Assembly (NCBI GenBank): GCA_949358305.1
Contig: OX442321.1
Coordinates: forward strand, 2,877,605-2,941,604
Source: Strigamia acuminata
Taxonomy: Eukaryota; Arthropoda; Chilopoda; Geophilomorpha; Linotaeniidae
Length of the DNA stretch: 64,000 bases
Direction: 5' to 3'
Shown here piece by piece: positions 53,564 through 64,000 of the stretch. Position numbers and translations under genes: made by a program. Each line of letters begins with the position of its first letter. The first letter of the stretch is position 1. Below the pieces are notes generated by a model, which worked only from the letters and a program-made list of their open reading frames with translations, did no database searches and was not told where the DNA came from.

Positions 53564-54630
53564 TGTGGTGACCTCAAATATTCCTATTTGAGTGTGCACC
53601 ATATTTCCAAATTGTCTTATAAACATATTCAACAAGCTTATATGTTTTGTTTCAATGTAAATTGAAATAAAACATACATTAATAAAATATAAAACAAGAC
53701 ACAATATTACCCAAATAATATTGTGTTTTGCAGCAAGTTTTGGCCCAGCAACAGCGTCAACCAATCGCGCTGCAGCGTGCATTGCTTTGATGATGCTGCT
53801 AGGCGTGTGCCTGGGCGGAGCATCCCTTCCCCTCGCGCGTGCCCGGCTCAATTGTTGCACACGACCCGAAGGCGGCCGTGTGTGATCTTTATGCAACTCG
53901 TCATCTGCGCAGCTTTTCTGAGCAGATTTAGAAGTGAGCCAAACGGTTTTGGCCCACTCTTCCCGCATTCTTGATTCTGCTTCCAAACCATTCACATCTG
54001 TGTCAAACTTATGCCAAACCCTGCTAAGTGTGATCTGTGATATCTGGAAGAGTTGAGATTCATTGCTGGTCCGTGCCAACTGTACGGAATAGCGCCCTTC
54101 TGCTTGAATTACTACGTGTAATTTAAGCTATTTCTGTGTGTGAATTGACATTGAGCTTGCTCTGTCAATTTGAAGGCTTTGTGTCGAGTTTAACTCCACA
54201 AAGCGATTTGTGTAAAGACCGATTGTTACGTCGAGCTTGCTCCGTAATAATCGAACCGCTGTGTGCAAGACGTATTCTCGTGTCGAGCGTGCTCCACGAG
54301 GATTTTAGTATATTTTAGCAACGTATTTTAGCGTTGAGTTTACTCCGCTAAAATCCCGCGCTCACGCGACGCCATCGACGCCATCTTGGAGCCAACGGTC
54401 AACCGTGAGTGTAGATATTGAAGAAGAAGCCAGATCGACCCCAAACATTTTTGAATAATACCTCCTTTGTATTTTGAACAATTAAAGCTATCTAATTTTT
54501 CCTTTACTCTGTGTAAAATCATTCCCCTAGACAAACATTTGGCCACAGAGTAGAAGTCCTGTACGGCATCTCTACGACGATTATTTGATAAGTCTCCTCG
54601 ATTTATTAAGTAAAAACCCGGATCGCCGCA
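53564..54630 (+). repeat. 5' LTR of element beta, with five-hairpin array
   Basis: 1067 bp from TGTGGTGACC to GATCGCCGCA, an inverted homologue of the alpha LTR with small differences. It holds the hairpin array at 54143-54354. An antisense open frame in the same place as in alpha runs off its 5' end. Confidence 0.85.
54143..54354 (+). other. Array of five bulged hairpins (beta LTR)
   Basis: Hairpins at 54143-54170, 54176-54204, 54221-54252, 54274-54303 and 54325-54354. For example, the first is AATTGACA, bulge TT, GAG-CTTG-CTC, TGTCAATT. Outer stems differ in all five, while the bulge and apical GAGY/RCTC are kept. GAGCTTGCTC can form a CUUG tetraloop closed by G-C. Total span is 212 nt, as in alpha. 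Confidence 0.85.
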
Positions 54631-54632
54631 CT

Positions 54633-54650
54633 TGGGGGCCCGTCCGGGAT
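54633..54650 (+). promoter_or_regulatory. Primer binding site, tRNA-Pro type
   Basis: TGGGGGCCCGTCCGGGAT lies 2 nt after the LTR. It differs at one base from the well-known tRNA-Pro PBS TGGGGGCTCGTCCGGGAT. Confidence 0.85.
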
Positions 54651-54722
54651 TGTTTTGATTGTTAAAATCCGATTTTTGCAAAAAGATCCTTTATTTCCAT
54701 TGTTCTTTTTCAATTTGACAAA

Positions 54723-55466
54723 ATGGCGACGCCAATGCAAATTGTAAAACGACAGCGAGGTCGACCAAGCACTCAGAAACGAGCAGCGACGGTTTTGCCG
54801 GCTCTCGAGCCTGAAATGCTTATGGAGAAAATTATTTCTGAAGAAATAACACCAGTTCCAGATCCGAAACAACTTAAGGATGCTGAGAATGAAGTAGCTC
54901 GAGCCCTGAGTGCATCGAGTGCGAGTTCTCACGAACAAGAACTCCCGCCACTTCCACTGGAGGAAGTGGAAAATACGTTACGTGAAATGGAAAGTGAATC
55001 GTCTCACGAATCACCTCCTCGCATGACCATGTTGGATGCTTTGAGAAATCAAGCACGCCAAGATGGCGCCCAAATAACGGACGACATGACGGTGGAAGAG
55101 ATTCATCGCGCCATGATACGACTTCACACTGACCGAGCCGTTTCAGATTTAAAATTTGAAATGGAACGGAAAGAAGCAGAGCTTCAACAACAAAAAGCGG
55201 AGGTTGAACTCCAACACATGGAACTCAATCGACAAAATGAGGAATTTCTAGCCCAAAAAGCTAGAGAATACAGATTAAAAGGTGAAGTGGAAGATCTTTC
55301 TAAAATGAATGTTAGAAATGAACTTTCAATTCGCTCACACCAAGAGGCGCGAAAACAACTCGAACTTACCAAAAGTAAGTTGGAGCTGAAAAACAAAGAA
55401 TTGATTGATTTGGCAGATCACTACCAACGCAATCATAATCAATTAGTAAGATATGCTGCTGAATTA
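54723..55466 (+). pseudogene. gag-like ORF of beta, truncated by gamma
   Basis: 248 codons belong to beta; the open frame then runs into the gamma LTR and stops at 55529. An AT-hook-like KRQRGRPSTQKR stands near the N-terminus. An acidic Ser-rich middle follows, and from about residue 140 a long coiled coil (MERKEAELQQQKAEVELQHM and onwards to about 240). No Gag core or zinc knuckle is reached. Called gag from its position after the PBS; the family is not recognised from sequence. Confidence 0.6.
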
Positions 55467-57378
55467 TGTGACGGTGACGACCACAACTCCCATTTAACAA
55501 TGGTACCGGGAAGAGATCGCAATAAATAAACAGTGAATACAATACGAGATAAATACAAGACAGTTTATTGTTGGCAAACAATATGGATGAGCTAAATTAT
55601 ACATAGGACTAATGCCGACATTTGGCAAGTTAAATCAGCTATTAAACTATACAAAGAATTGGCCAACTGGCCCTAGAATAATATCACTACGGGTCTGGAA
55701 TATGGGAGCGGTTTCCCCATCGCTCGACCTGATTATAGATGTCATCTTAAGCCGGATGGCTGTGTCCTGGAGTCCGATACGGCTTCGCTGGTTTCCTTGG
55801 TTCGCTGTGTAAACTATCGCACGTCGATAAATCGAATGATCTGAGCATTGCGGTTGACTTTGTCTGCACCGCCACAACTTTGGGAGGATATTGGTGTAAG
55901 TAAATGTATTCATTTACTTATCAATATTCCACTTATGAATTATATTTAATTCATATCGTTGTGAATTCTTATTTAGATATTTCGGGAATAAGTTGTCGTC
56001 AACTTATCGGTTATATTGAGTTCAATATGAGATTAAGTCTTCTGACTTGATTTTGGTCCAACTGGTTGTCGAGTTTAAGTTTTTCTGTTATAAATAAAAT
56101 GAAGATTAAGCTTCCCGTCGCAACACACAATTGCCATCGATTAGAATATACGCCTTGCCATGCAGAACGGTATCAAGCGTCCCCGGCGTCGCAGCACGGT
56201 CGTCCATCGAGTGGTTGACGGTACCACGTACACAGGGGTCGATAGCTCGCGGCTCCGCACAGCAGTTTTATCTCTCGCGGTACTAATAATAGACCGACTG
56301 CTTTGGCATCGAATACCATGAGAATCAGCTTGCCAAACACTTGGTGCTACTCGTGGTTACTGTAAAACAGACTGCTTTGGCACCATCAGGTGAAGGAACC
56401 GATTCTCAACAATACCGATGCTACTCGTGGTAACGGAATACGTTCATACCGAAAAAGACAACTTGGTCCTGTCCGGAGGATACTGAATTGCACAACGGCG
56501 GGTTCTCCTTCGGCGTCGCAACCGTAGACTGTAACATTTATGCAACATAATAATCCCAGCACTTCGACTTCAATTGCCGGCGGTGGCATGATTCTGTAGA
56601 ATCATGCAACGGTTCTTTGCGAATAAATCAACAAAGAACCAAAAGGTTTTTTACGTGAACAACGAATCATATTTCTTAAGTAACAATACCAAACAGAAAA
56701 TAATCAAACAGAGCTGCGGAATGGCCGATTGTTTGGGTTTATATAACCTGACTGGATTTAAGGATTAATCCAGTCATCCAATTGGAACATGGGTTCCACG
56801 AATCCCTCCAATCCCGTATCACCGGAAGTGGATACGGAGGAGCATTTATGCAAATTATGCTAATCCTTGTTACAACCGGAACTGGATACCCAGGACCGGA
56901 AATGGGTTCCACCAATCAGATTGATCGGTTGACCGATTGATCGCTAAACATTCTGTCCCGCAGAAATGGAAGTTACATTGTATTTAACAATGTCAGATAT
57001 TTAATATATATTTATATTAATATTTAACACAATTTATTCACTTGATTAAATATACGTTTATATTTAATCATGAGGTTTTCAAGTTCGTATTCGAATTTAT
57101 CGCTAATTGCGATCGCGCCATCTAGTGGCAATATGGAGCATTGACAAATGCGGGTTTTAGCAGACGAATCTTCGTAATTATGCCGTGATACTTTAGTATC
57201 ATGTGGAAATTAGTGTTTATTCTTAATAAACGAACATCTTTGTATTTGAAACATCATAAATGACTTTATTCTAGACATTTATCAGTTTTACACAGAATAC
57301 TGTAAAAATACCGTCATAATGACACAACAGCGCTTTTCTATAGAAAATAGGCATTTATAGCCATTAAAAACCGTCACA
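55467..57378 (-). repeat. 3' LTR of gamma
   Basis: 1912 bp with perfect TGTGACGG/CCGTCACA ends. It shares GCGCCATCTAGTGG and CACAACTTTGGG blocks with the solo LTR at 26746. Confidence 0.88.
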
Positions 57379-57389
57379 CATCCCCCTTA
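57379..57389 (-). promoter_or_regulatory. Polypurine tract of gamma
   Basis: Minus-strand TAAGGGGGATG abuts the LTR. Confidence 0.75.
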
Positions 57390-57961
57390 ATAACACAACT
57401 ATATAATATTTTATAGAGTTTTCGTTATTCTCCTAATTAGCATAAATGCTATTTTCGGACTTGATGTATCTTGGAGATACTGTGACTTCCAATTTCGAAT
57501 TTGAGTTTACATAAACTAACTTGAATTATCTAAGTTCTGGATTTCTGCCGAAATAATCTTTTCTAATAGCCTAAATTCAAGTCCAGAATTTATTTCCAAG
57601 TCTTCTTTTTGAAGAAACTTTCGTCATACATAAAATCATCATTTGTGTTATCACAAAATATTTATTTCATATGCCTAGTCAGATGTATTGCTATAAATAT
57701 ACAATAATAGCTTTCGGATGATAAGAGTTGACAATTAAGAATCAAAATGTCCCCCTTAATTGTCATGACCGGAGTCACTTGGTATTCTTTGTACAATTGA
57801 CTAATTTAATTAAACTAGTTGTCTTAATAATGTAGCATTACCTTTCAAAATTTTGTTAATTCTAACTTTTATATTTTGTTCTCCTTTTCTTTAGAAAACG
57901 AGGTCATGATTTATAGAGAAAGGATTTTTCTGTTACTCTGAAATCGGGAAATCTTTTGATC
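57390..57961 (-). other. gamma 3' untranslated region
   Basis: AT-rich, between the gag stop and PPT; no ORF. CCCCCTTAAT recurs near 57755, possibly a second purine tract. Confidence 0.5.
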
Positions 57962-59347
57962 TTACATTTTGTGTTGAGAAAGCTTCTCAAATAAGTCGGA
58001 CATAGACTTATTAATAACTGCAGTTATTCTGTTTTCCATTTCCGTAAACCGTTGTTCTAATACTTCGGTGGTGACCCAATTTTGTCGGGGTCGTTTAAAT
58101 GAGTCTTTTGACACATTTGAATAATCAAAATTTTTACGTTGGTCATTAAATTTTCGTTTAGACCATGTGGGACAATCTTGTTTGGTATGTCCCGTTTGTT
58201 TACAATGAAAACATTTCCTGACATAAGTGAAGGTGGCCTCTTGTGAATTTGTAGCTTCAGGAACAGAATGGTGTAAGCCAATCTCACCATATTTATATTT
58301 GTTGGTCTCATTGCTGGTTGAACTAGTATTAAACCGACTGAGCAAGACTTTTTCAACTTTCGGTTTTGTGATGAAAGTATTCTTTTCCTGAGACGTTCCA
58401 TCGAACGGTCCTCTTATTTGAGTAGTTGAAACTATTGTTTTTGTACTCGTATCGTGTTGGTAATACTTTTCCAAGGGAAAAAGAGTTTGTTTGAACCTTT
58501 TCCGATTTGAAATGGGTGTTAGGTAGAATTGTCTTGGCTGGGGACTCTTCTGGGTAGACAAATCATTCGTCCGCAAACATGAGTTTGTGATTGGCGATCG
58601 GGCACGTTGTTGTAAGTTATTTGACTGCAAACGTTTGTTTGGAGTATGCAAACTACTCTTCTTTTTCGTGGGATTGGAAAACGAAGTTGTAAATCCATCG
58701 CAGGGATTCGGCGACAGCAAACGTTTGTTTACAGCTCGAACATCTTTCTTTTGTGTTGATATTGGTGGCCCAAAACTTTTGTTTACGGTTCCCAATTCTT
58801 TTGATAACGGTAGGTTAATCGACAGATTAAGGCTAGCCACATATCGTTGTGCTTCAGCTGGATTAGCATATCGAACTGAAATTAGCTGATCCCGATTGTA
58901 AACGAGTTTTAATTTGTTCTGAACAACCGACTGGTTAGTTAACGAACTCTCTGGACGAGAATTATTAGGTTTATAATTCTCTTCCCCCTTATCTACCGAA
59001 TTAGGTGGTTTAAACTTTTCTAAGTTAGATCCCCTACTGGATGTTTGAAACATAGTATGAGAATCTTGATTCACTAAGTTTCGGCTGTATGTTTGTGGAT
59101 TCCGTACTGGATCTTGATGTGAAGATTGAGATTGGGTACGATCTCGCCAGTTCCTAGCTTTTACATAGTCTGAAGCTTCGATTATATTTTTAAACTTGGT
59201 TTTATCCAGTCCATGACGATTACAATACAGAGTAAAATGATCGGGAATCTTTTCTGTTTGATCGCCAAGTGGTACAGAACTTAAATTTAAGTTTGTCTGC
59301 TTATTATTTCCTTTTGGATCGATCATATTCAATGGTTTTTGAGCCAT
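57962..59347 (-). CDS. gag: Gag-like protein of gamma with CCHC zinc knuckle
   Basis: About 461 aa from the ATG at 59347 (MAQKPLNMIDPKGNN). The frame is open for four more codons upstream without an ATG. The protein is Asn/Ser/Thr/Lys-rich and mostly low complexity, with a short folded-looking N-terminal part (HFTLYCNRHGLDKTKFKNII). One retroviral zinc knuckle lies near the C-terminus, CFHCKQTGHTKQDC (C-x2-C-x4-H-x4-C), about 80 residues before the end. A short helical tail follows. RNA binding and packaging are inferred from the knuckle. No protease or polymerase follows, so it would depend on a partner element. Confidence 0.8.
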   Translation of the reverse strand: MAQKPLNMIDPKGNNKQTNLNLSSVPLGDQTEKIPDHFTLYCNRHGLDKTKFKNIIEASDYVKARNWRDRTQSQSSHQDPVRNPQTYSRNLVNQDSHTMFQTSSRGSNLEKFKPPNSVDKGEENYKPNNSRPESSLTNQSVVQNKLKLVYNRDQLISVRYANPAEAQRYVASLNLSINLPLSKELGTVNKSFGPPISTQKKDVRAVNKRLLSPNPCDGFTTSFSNPTKKKSSLHTPNKRLQSNNLQQRARSPITNSCLRTNDLSTQKSPQPRQFYLTPISNRKRFKQTLFPLEKYYQHDTSTKTIVSTTQIRGPFDGTSQEKNTFITKPKVEKVLLSRFNTSSTSNETNKYKYGEIGLHHSVPEATNSQEATFTYVRKCFHCKQTGHTKQDCPTWSKRKFNDQRKNFDYSNVSKDSFKRPRQNWVTTEVLEQRFTEMENRITAVINKSMSDLFEKLSQHKM

Positions 59348-62300
59348 AAAAAAATTCAAAATCTGACGATTTTAATTCTTTAATTTATAAAGAAGACGAA
59401 TATAATACACTTTTCAACAAGAAACACTTCTAAACTTTACTTTTGACAAAATAAAATTAAACTTCGCGTTTGTTTGACACGTGTTAGCTTTTGCAGGTTA
59501 CACGGCACACAAAATTCGAATCGTGACTGAAATCGGGACGGCGTGGTCAAGATGACTCTGGAACACGTCTTCTGGTCTGGTCTGGATGCGAATGATCAGT
59601 ATCTGATCTGGTCCTCCTTTAATAGCAGGGGGCTGGGGATCCCTAGATCTCCCAACTTCTGATTGGCGGATGTTAGTGTCGGCCAATGGTATAAAGGACG
59701 TTACATCTATTTAGTAGTTCTCTACTAAGTCCGTTCCCTTCGAGATTCAATTTTACCGATAAAATAAAATTCCTTCGGGAAGACATTCGTAAAATATTGT
59801 ATTTTTCAAATGAAAATAAAATAAACTTACTTCAATCTTCTTGAACTTTGGGATTTTTACCAATCCAAATAATTAAATAACTTTTCTTCAAAAAATATTT
59901 TTCTTTTAATTATTCCGTTAGTGTGTGATATCGTTACAACCACAACTTTAATAAAGTTTTCTCAAACTCTCAATTTTTCTTATTCTTATTCAATTATCGT
60001 TCAAATAATCATTCCTTTGTAATTGAAATCTATTTTCGATTCCCAACATTGTGTATTCATTTCCAATAGGAAGAATAATTTGACCAAGTCTTTACTTTTT
60101 CGGGTTTAAATTCCATTTTTCGAGTGTGAAAAAATAAATTTTCACCATCCATCTCCCCCTTTTTTAACAAATTTTTTTAACAAATAAAAATTCGTTAAAA
60201 TTCTTTAAATTTGTTTTGCGAGAAAAATTATCTAATTCTCTAATCTTCCAAAAGAAAATATTCGAAATTTTACTTTAAACGATAAAGTTATTGGTACAAA
60301 TGTGTACTTGTTTTTCGGGAGAAAACTATTCGACAATCCTTTAGACTTTTGGGTAAAAATTATTCATCAAATCTTTCTTTTTTGATGACAATTGCTTTGA
60401 TTTTTCGAAAGAAAATATCTAGCTAAATTCCACTTTTCCTGAGCGGACAATTGTTTTCACAATTAGTTATTCCTTTGCGATATTTACGAAGGACGTGTCT
60501 TTGATTATTCGTTTTAATAATTTTCGTCCCCCTTATCTCTAATAACGAGATGTTTTTGCAGAGATCTTTTATCTTTTGAATGAAAGAATATTTAAATCTC
60601 AATTGTCGTAAATACCTTCATCTGCTGCAGCATTTCCTCAATTTGAACTTTTCAAATGAAAAGGCAAATCTGGAGAACTTTCACTGTCAAACTTCTATTC
60701 CTATCGCGCCAAAATTCGTAATTCACTGGTTTGGAATTCCGTATAACACGTGACACAATAACAGTATCGATGTCACAATTAAGCAGTTTACTACTCGGTC
60801 CGCGCGAGGACATGTAAATTACTTTTTTCCGATAAAAATAATTTTTCTTTGAAAAATATTTGAAATTGATTTTTCACAACTACTTTTGAATGAAATAAAA
60901 TGAAGTTATTCCAACTTTTCGTTAATTGCTCACACATAACATTCCCTTTACTGTGGGATTTGCATCGAAATTCCATTTTTAAAGAACCTTTCTTTTACTT
61001 ATCGCAAATAAAACATATTCAATCGTTTTTCTGATTAAACTTTAACACGTAAATTACGAACGAAATATATGATGACATTCCATTAACCTTTAGGAAAATT
61101 GACTAAATTCTTAATTTTTAGAGAAAAATAATGTATCTAGAATCTTTCCTTTTCCGAATAAAATCTATGTTCAAAATAGAAGATAAATCTTGTGCAATTC
61201 TTAGTTTTTTCGAATGGAAAAATACAACTTTTCATCAGCGGTGATTTATTTGATTTTTCCGAAAGAAAAATAATTACTTTGAAACTTATTTTCTTCGTTT
61301 AAATCAGCTATCTGATTTTAAAGCTTCAATCCAATTAAAAAATATTCGCTCCGTAAATATTTCATGTGGCAAAGTTCATAGCCACAAATGGATTTGTTAT
61401 TCCGGTTTTAAGAAATCATGTGGGAAAATGTCCGATTAGATTACTAAAAATATTCGTTGTTTTTCAAACAGCTAAATTTCATTTAGAAATTCTCAAAATT
61501 TGGGAGACCCAAATATCGTTGGAAACTTAAAACACTGTTAAATTTCCGAAAGGAAAGATTGAATGAAATCCTTTTACTTTTCCGAGGGAAAGCGTTTATC
61601 GTGATTCGTAACTTTCAATGTAAAAAATACTATTCTACGTGGTCGGCAACTTCATTCGCCGCCATTTTATATTTTCTTAATTTCCATTGTCCCGAAGGAA
61701 AAAATGTACTTTTTGTGAAAATAGTTAATTCCTTCAAATAAAGGTAATATTCATTTCGATTTGCAAATCTTTTCTGCGAAATGGAGTGTGTTGTTTTTCT
61801 CCAACAACTAAATTATCTTTGGTACCGATGGCAGTGGAAAAATTAGTTCGCGACACTTAAATAAATCTCTACGAACCTTCTGTAACATTTCTCCGCTGTC
61901 TTTTATCTGTTGTCCGCCATAATTTCCAAGCATTCGTTCGCACCTTGCGTTGAAGGTTTGAGTAGCTTCCCTGCTGCGTTTGATACGGAGATCGACGCGT
62001 ATTGCTATGGCGCGTGGTCGCTGGCTATCGGTGTCGACGTACAGTTACAAGAAACTTAATTTCTTGTAAATATTTCCAAATAGTTGCGGTGTTTTCTTCG
62101 TTTTAACTTTTCAGGTGGAAAGATAAATTCGTAAGAAGTCCGCCTTCTAAACTTGTATGTTTTTAGCTTTTCGAAATAAAACAAACTTCGAAAAAAATAT
62201 CTGTATTCTTATTTCACTCGAAACTTTTTTTTTGATTTCTTATTTAAAATACTTCGTATTCCTTAAATTGTCGAACGAAAATAGTAAAGAGAGTTCACTA

Positions 62301-62853
62301 AACGTTTCCATTTCGTCAGTTTAACTTTTCACATGAAAATATAAACTGAAAATCTATTTGTCTGTTTTAACTAAAATTTTTTTGTTAATATCGGATTCAA
62401 GATTCGCTTTTGCAATTCGATCGAATTAATTTGCAACCTATTTCAGTGATCGTGTGATAGGTCTATAACTTCCGAAATTCCTAGTTAAAGGACAGTTTTG
62501 GTGTTTCTCAAGAAAATAAACATGGTTTGAAACTGGTCTGTTTTTTAACTAAATCTTTTAGTTAAATATTTATCTCAAAATTCACTTTTACAATTCTATC
62601 GAATTTAATTGCAACCTAATCTCGGTGGGACCTCCACGTGTGAGATTAGGTGGTAGTCTTTGAAATCCCTAAAATCTTCAAACGAAAATAATGAAGGAAA
62701 ATCTACTACGTATTTCTATTTCATCAGTTTAACTTCTTCACATGGAAATATAAACTGAGAATTTAATCTGTCTATTTTTAACTTAAATCTTTTAGTTAAA
62801 TATTTATCTCCAATATTCACTGTTGCAATTCAATCGAATTTAATTGCAACCTA
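59348..62853 (-). other. gamma 5' leader, ~3.5 kb without ORF
   Basis: Very AT-rich with frequent AAAATAAA-type and TTTTCGA-type words, no ORF above about 60 codons of interest and no pol motif in any frame. It may be a remnant or a long packaging leader. Confidence 0.6.
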
Positions 62854-62871
62854 ATCTCGGTGGGACCTCCA
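62401..62871 (-). repeat. 235-bp tandem duplication including the PBS
   Basis: TCTCGGTGGGACCTCCACG occurs at 62620-62638 and 62855-62873, with the flanking about 200 bp also repeated in diverged form (AACTAAATCTTTTAGTTAAA region). A third, weaker unit precedes. The internal copy continues with TGTGA as if it included the LTR edge. Confidence 0.75.
62854..62871 (-). promoter_or_regulatory. Primer binding site, tRNA-Gln type
   Basis: The minus strand reads TGGAGGTCCCACCGAGAT, 2 nt after the LTR. It is complementary to the 3' end of a tRNA-Gln (TCTCGGTGGGACCT plus CCA), from general knowledge of animal tRNA-Gln sequences. Confidence 0.75.
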
Positions 62872-62873
62872 CG

Positions 62874-64000
62874 TGTGACGGTGACGACCACAACTCCCAT
62901 TTAACAATGGTACCGGGAAGAGATCGCAATAAATAAACAGTGAATACAATACGAGATAAATACAAGACAGTTTATTGTTGGCAAACAATATGGATGAGCT
63001 AAATTATACATAGGACTAATGCCGACATTTGGCAAGTTAAATCAGCTATTAAACTATACAAAGAATTGGCCAACTGGCCCTAGAATAATATCACTACGGG
63101 TCTGGAATATGGGAGCGGTTTCCCCATCGCTCGACCTGATTATAGATGTCATCTTAAGCCGGATGGCTGTGTCCTGGAGTCCGATACGGCTTCGCTGGTT
63201 TCCTTGGTTCGCTGTGTAAACTATCGCACGTCGATAAATCGAATGATCTGAGCATTGCGGTTGACTTTGTCTGCACCGCCACAACTTTGGGAGGATATTG
63301 GTGTAAGTAAATGTATTCATTTACTTATCAATATTCCACTTATGAATTATATTTAATTCATATCGTTGTGAATTCTTATTTAGATATTTCGGGAATAAGT
63401 TGTCGTCAACTTATCGGTTATATTGAGTTCAATATGAGATTAAGTCTTCTGACTTGATTTTGGTCCAACTGGTTGTCGAGTTTAAGTTTTTCTGTTATAA
63501 ATAAAATGAAGATTAAGCTTCCCGTCGCAACACACAATTGCCATCGATTAGAATATACGCCTTGCCATGCAGAACGGTATCAAGCGTCCCCGGCGTCGCA
63601 GCACGGTCGTCCATCGAGTGGTTGACGGTACCACGTACACAGGGGTCGATAGCTCGCGGCTCCGCACAGCAGTTTTATCTCTCGCGGTACTAATAATAGA
63701 CCGACTGCTTTGGCATCGAATACCATGAGAATCAGCTTGCCAAACACTTGGTGCTACTCGTGGTTACTGTAAAACAGACTGCTTTGGCACCATCAGGTGA
63801 AGGAACCGATTCTCAACAATACCGATGCTACTCGTGGTAACGGAATACGTTCATACCGAAAAAGACAACTTGGTCCTGTCCGGAGGATACTGAATTGCAC
63901 AACGGCGGGTTCTCCTTCGGCGTCGCAACCGTAGACTGTAACATTTATGCAACATAATAATCCCAGCACTTCGACTTCAATTGCCGGCGGTGGCATGATT
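62874..64000 (-). repeat. 5' LTR of gamma (partial, cut by window end)
   Basis: The first 1127 bp appear identical to 55467-56593, so the rest and the target duplication lie outside the window. Confidence 0.88.

Larger units (their letters stand above)
53564..55466 (+). mobile_element. LTR element beta, 5' part
   Basis: Plus-strand element inserted in alpha: 5' LTR (53564-54630), PBS (54633-54650) and the start of gag, interrupted at 55467 by element gamma. It is of the same family as alpha but in inverse orientation. Confidence 0.8.
55467..64000 (-). mobile_element. Gag-only LTR element gamma (runs past the window end)
   Basis: Direct repeats starting at 55467 and 62874 (offset 7407 bp) look identical over the 1127 bp visible twice. 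The orientation is minus, from the PPT beside 57378 and PBS beside 62873. The 5.5-kb internal region has one gag ORF and no pol. It is a non-autonomous element that inserted recently into beta. Confidence 0.88.

Noticed and set aside
52786-53571. 261-codon plus-strand frame opposite the alpha ORF
   Set aside because: It is the complement of the minus-strand ORF in a GC-rich stretch; the minus frame has better composition and sits correctly relative to the PPT.
55612-55812. 66- and 88-codon frames repeated at 63019-63320
   Set aside because: They lie in the gamma LTR and are duplicated only because the LTR is.
1-64000. tRNA, rRNA, CRISPR arrays or bacterial operons
   Set aside because: None seen; the tRNA-like stretches found are primer binding sites next to LTRs.

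Overview
The window is eukaryotic and AT-rich, with spliced genes (GT-AG introns, conserved phases) and many transposable elements. The multicopy gene family is DEG/ENaC (amiloride-sensitive sodium channel / pickpocket type), which points to an invertebrate, most likely an arthropod; the species cannot be fixed from this sequence. No rRNA, tRNA, CRISPR or bacterial-type gene was seen.

Positions 1-51169 hold a minus-strand tandem array of DEG/ENaC genes with one shared seven-exon design: a short N-terminal exon of about 55 nt; a TM1 exon of about 449 nt; four internal exons of about 115, 95, 105 and 107 nt; and a terminal exon of about 380 nt with TM2 and the GLS selectivity-filter motif. Four copies (A 1609-3903, B 5586-7512, C 10690-12833, E 21477-23197) give uninterrupted reading frames of 435-446 aa when spliced at consensus sites. 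One (F 24158-25838) is open except for a lost first splice donor. The rest (the partial copy at 1-754, D, G, H, J and several terminal-exon relics) are broken by frameshifts, stops, truncation or transposons. E+F and G+H look like tandem duplicates of one two-gene unit, and upstream flanks are also duplicated. Three of these flanks carry perfect RFX X-box motifs.

A complete Ty3/Gypsy-type element (32275-45393, plus strand) sits in exon 5 of copy H. It has 1042-bp LTRs that appear identical, a 4-bp target duplication, a PBS, a PPT, gag, pol, and an unusual 954-codon third ORF with no envelope features. Its gag-pol overlap contains a textbook -1 frameshift site: GGGAAAC, a 5-nt spacer and a predicted H-type pseudoknot.

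From 51170 to the window end is a pile of nested LTR elements. The minus-strand 3' part of one element (alpha) truncates copy J. A related plus-strand element (beta) is inserted head to head, with a tRNA-Pro-type PBS and the start of a gag gene. Beta is interrupted by a minus-strand gag-only element (gamma) with 1.9-kb LTRs, a tRNA-Gln-type PBS and a leader of about 3.5 kb without ORFs. The alpha and beta LTRs each carry an array of five bulged hairpins, with different outer stems but a conserved pyrimidine bulge and apical GAGY/RCTC helix. I consider this the most striking undescribed structure here.

Other repeats: two solo LTRs with 4-bp target duplications (one nested in a hAT-type element), many MITEs, an 11-bp-period minisatellite with higher-order repeats (about 19426-20958), and a perfect 77-bp inverted repeat (47761-47941). 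Exon coordinates and identities come from manual reading; no database or alignment was run.
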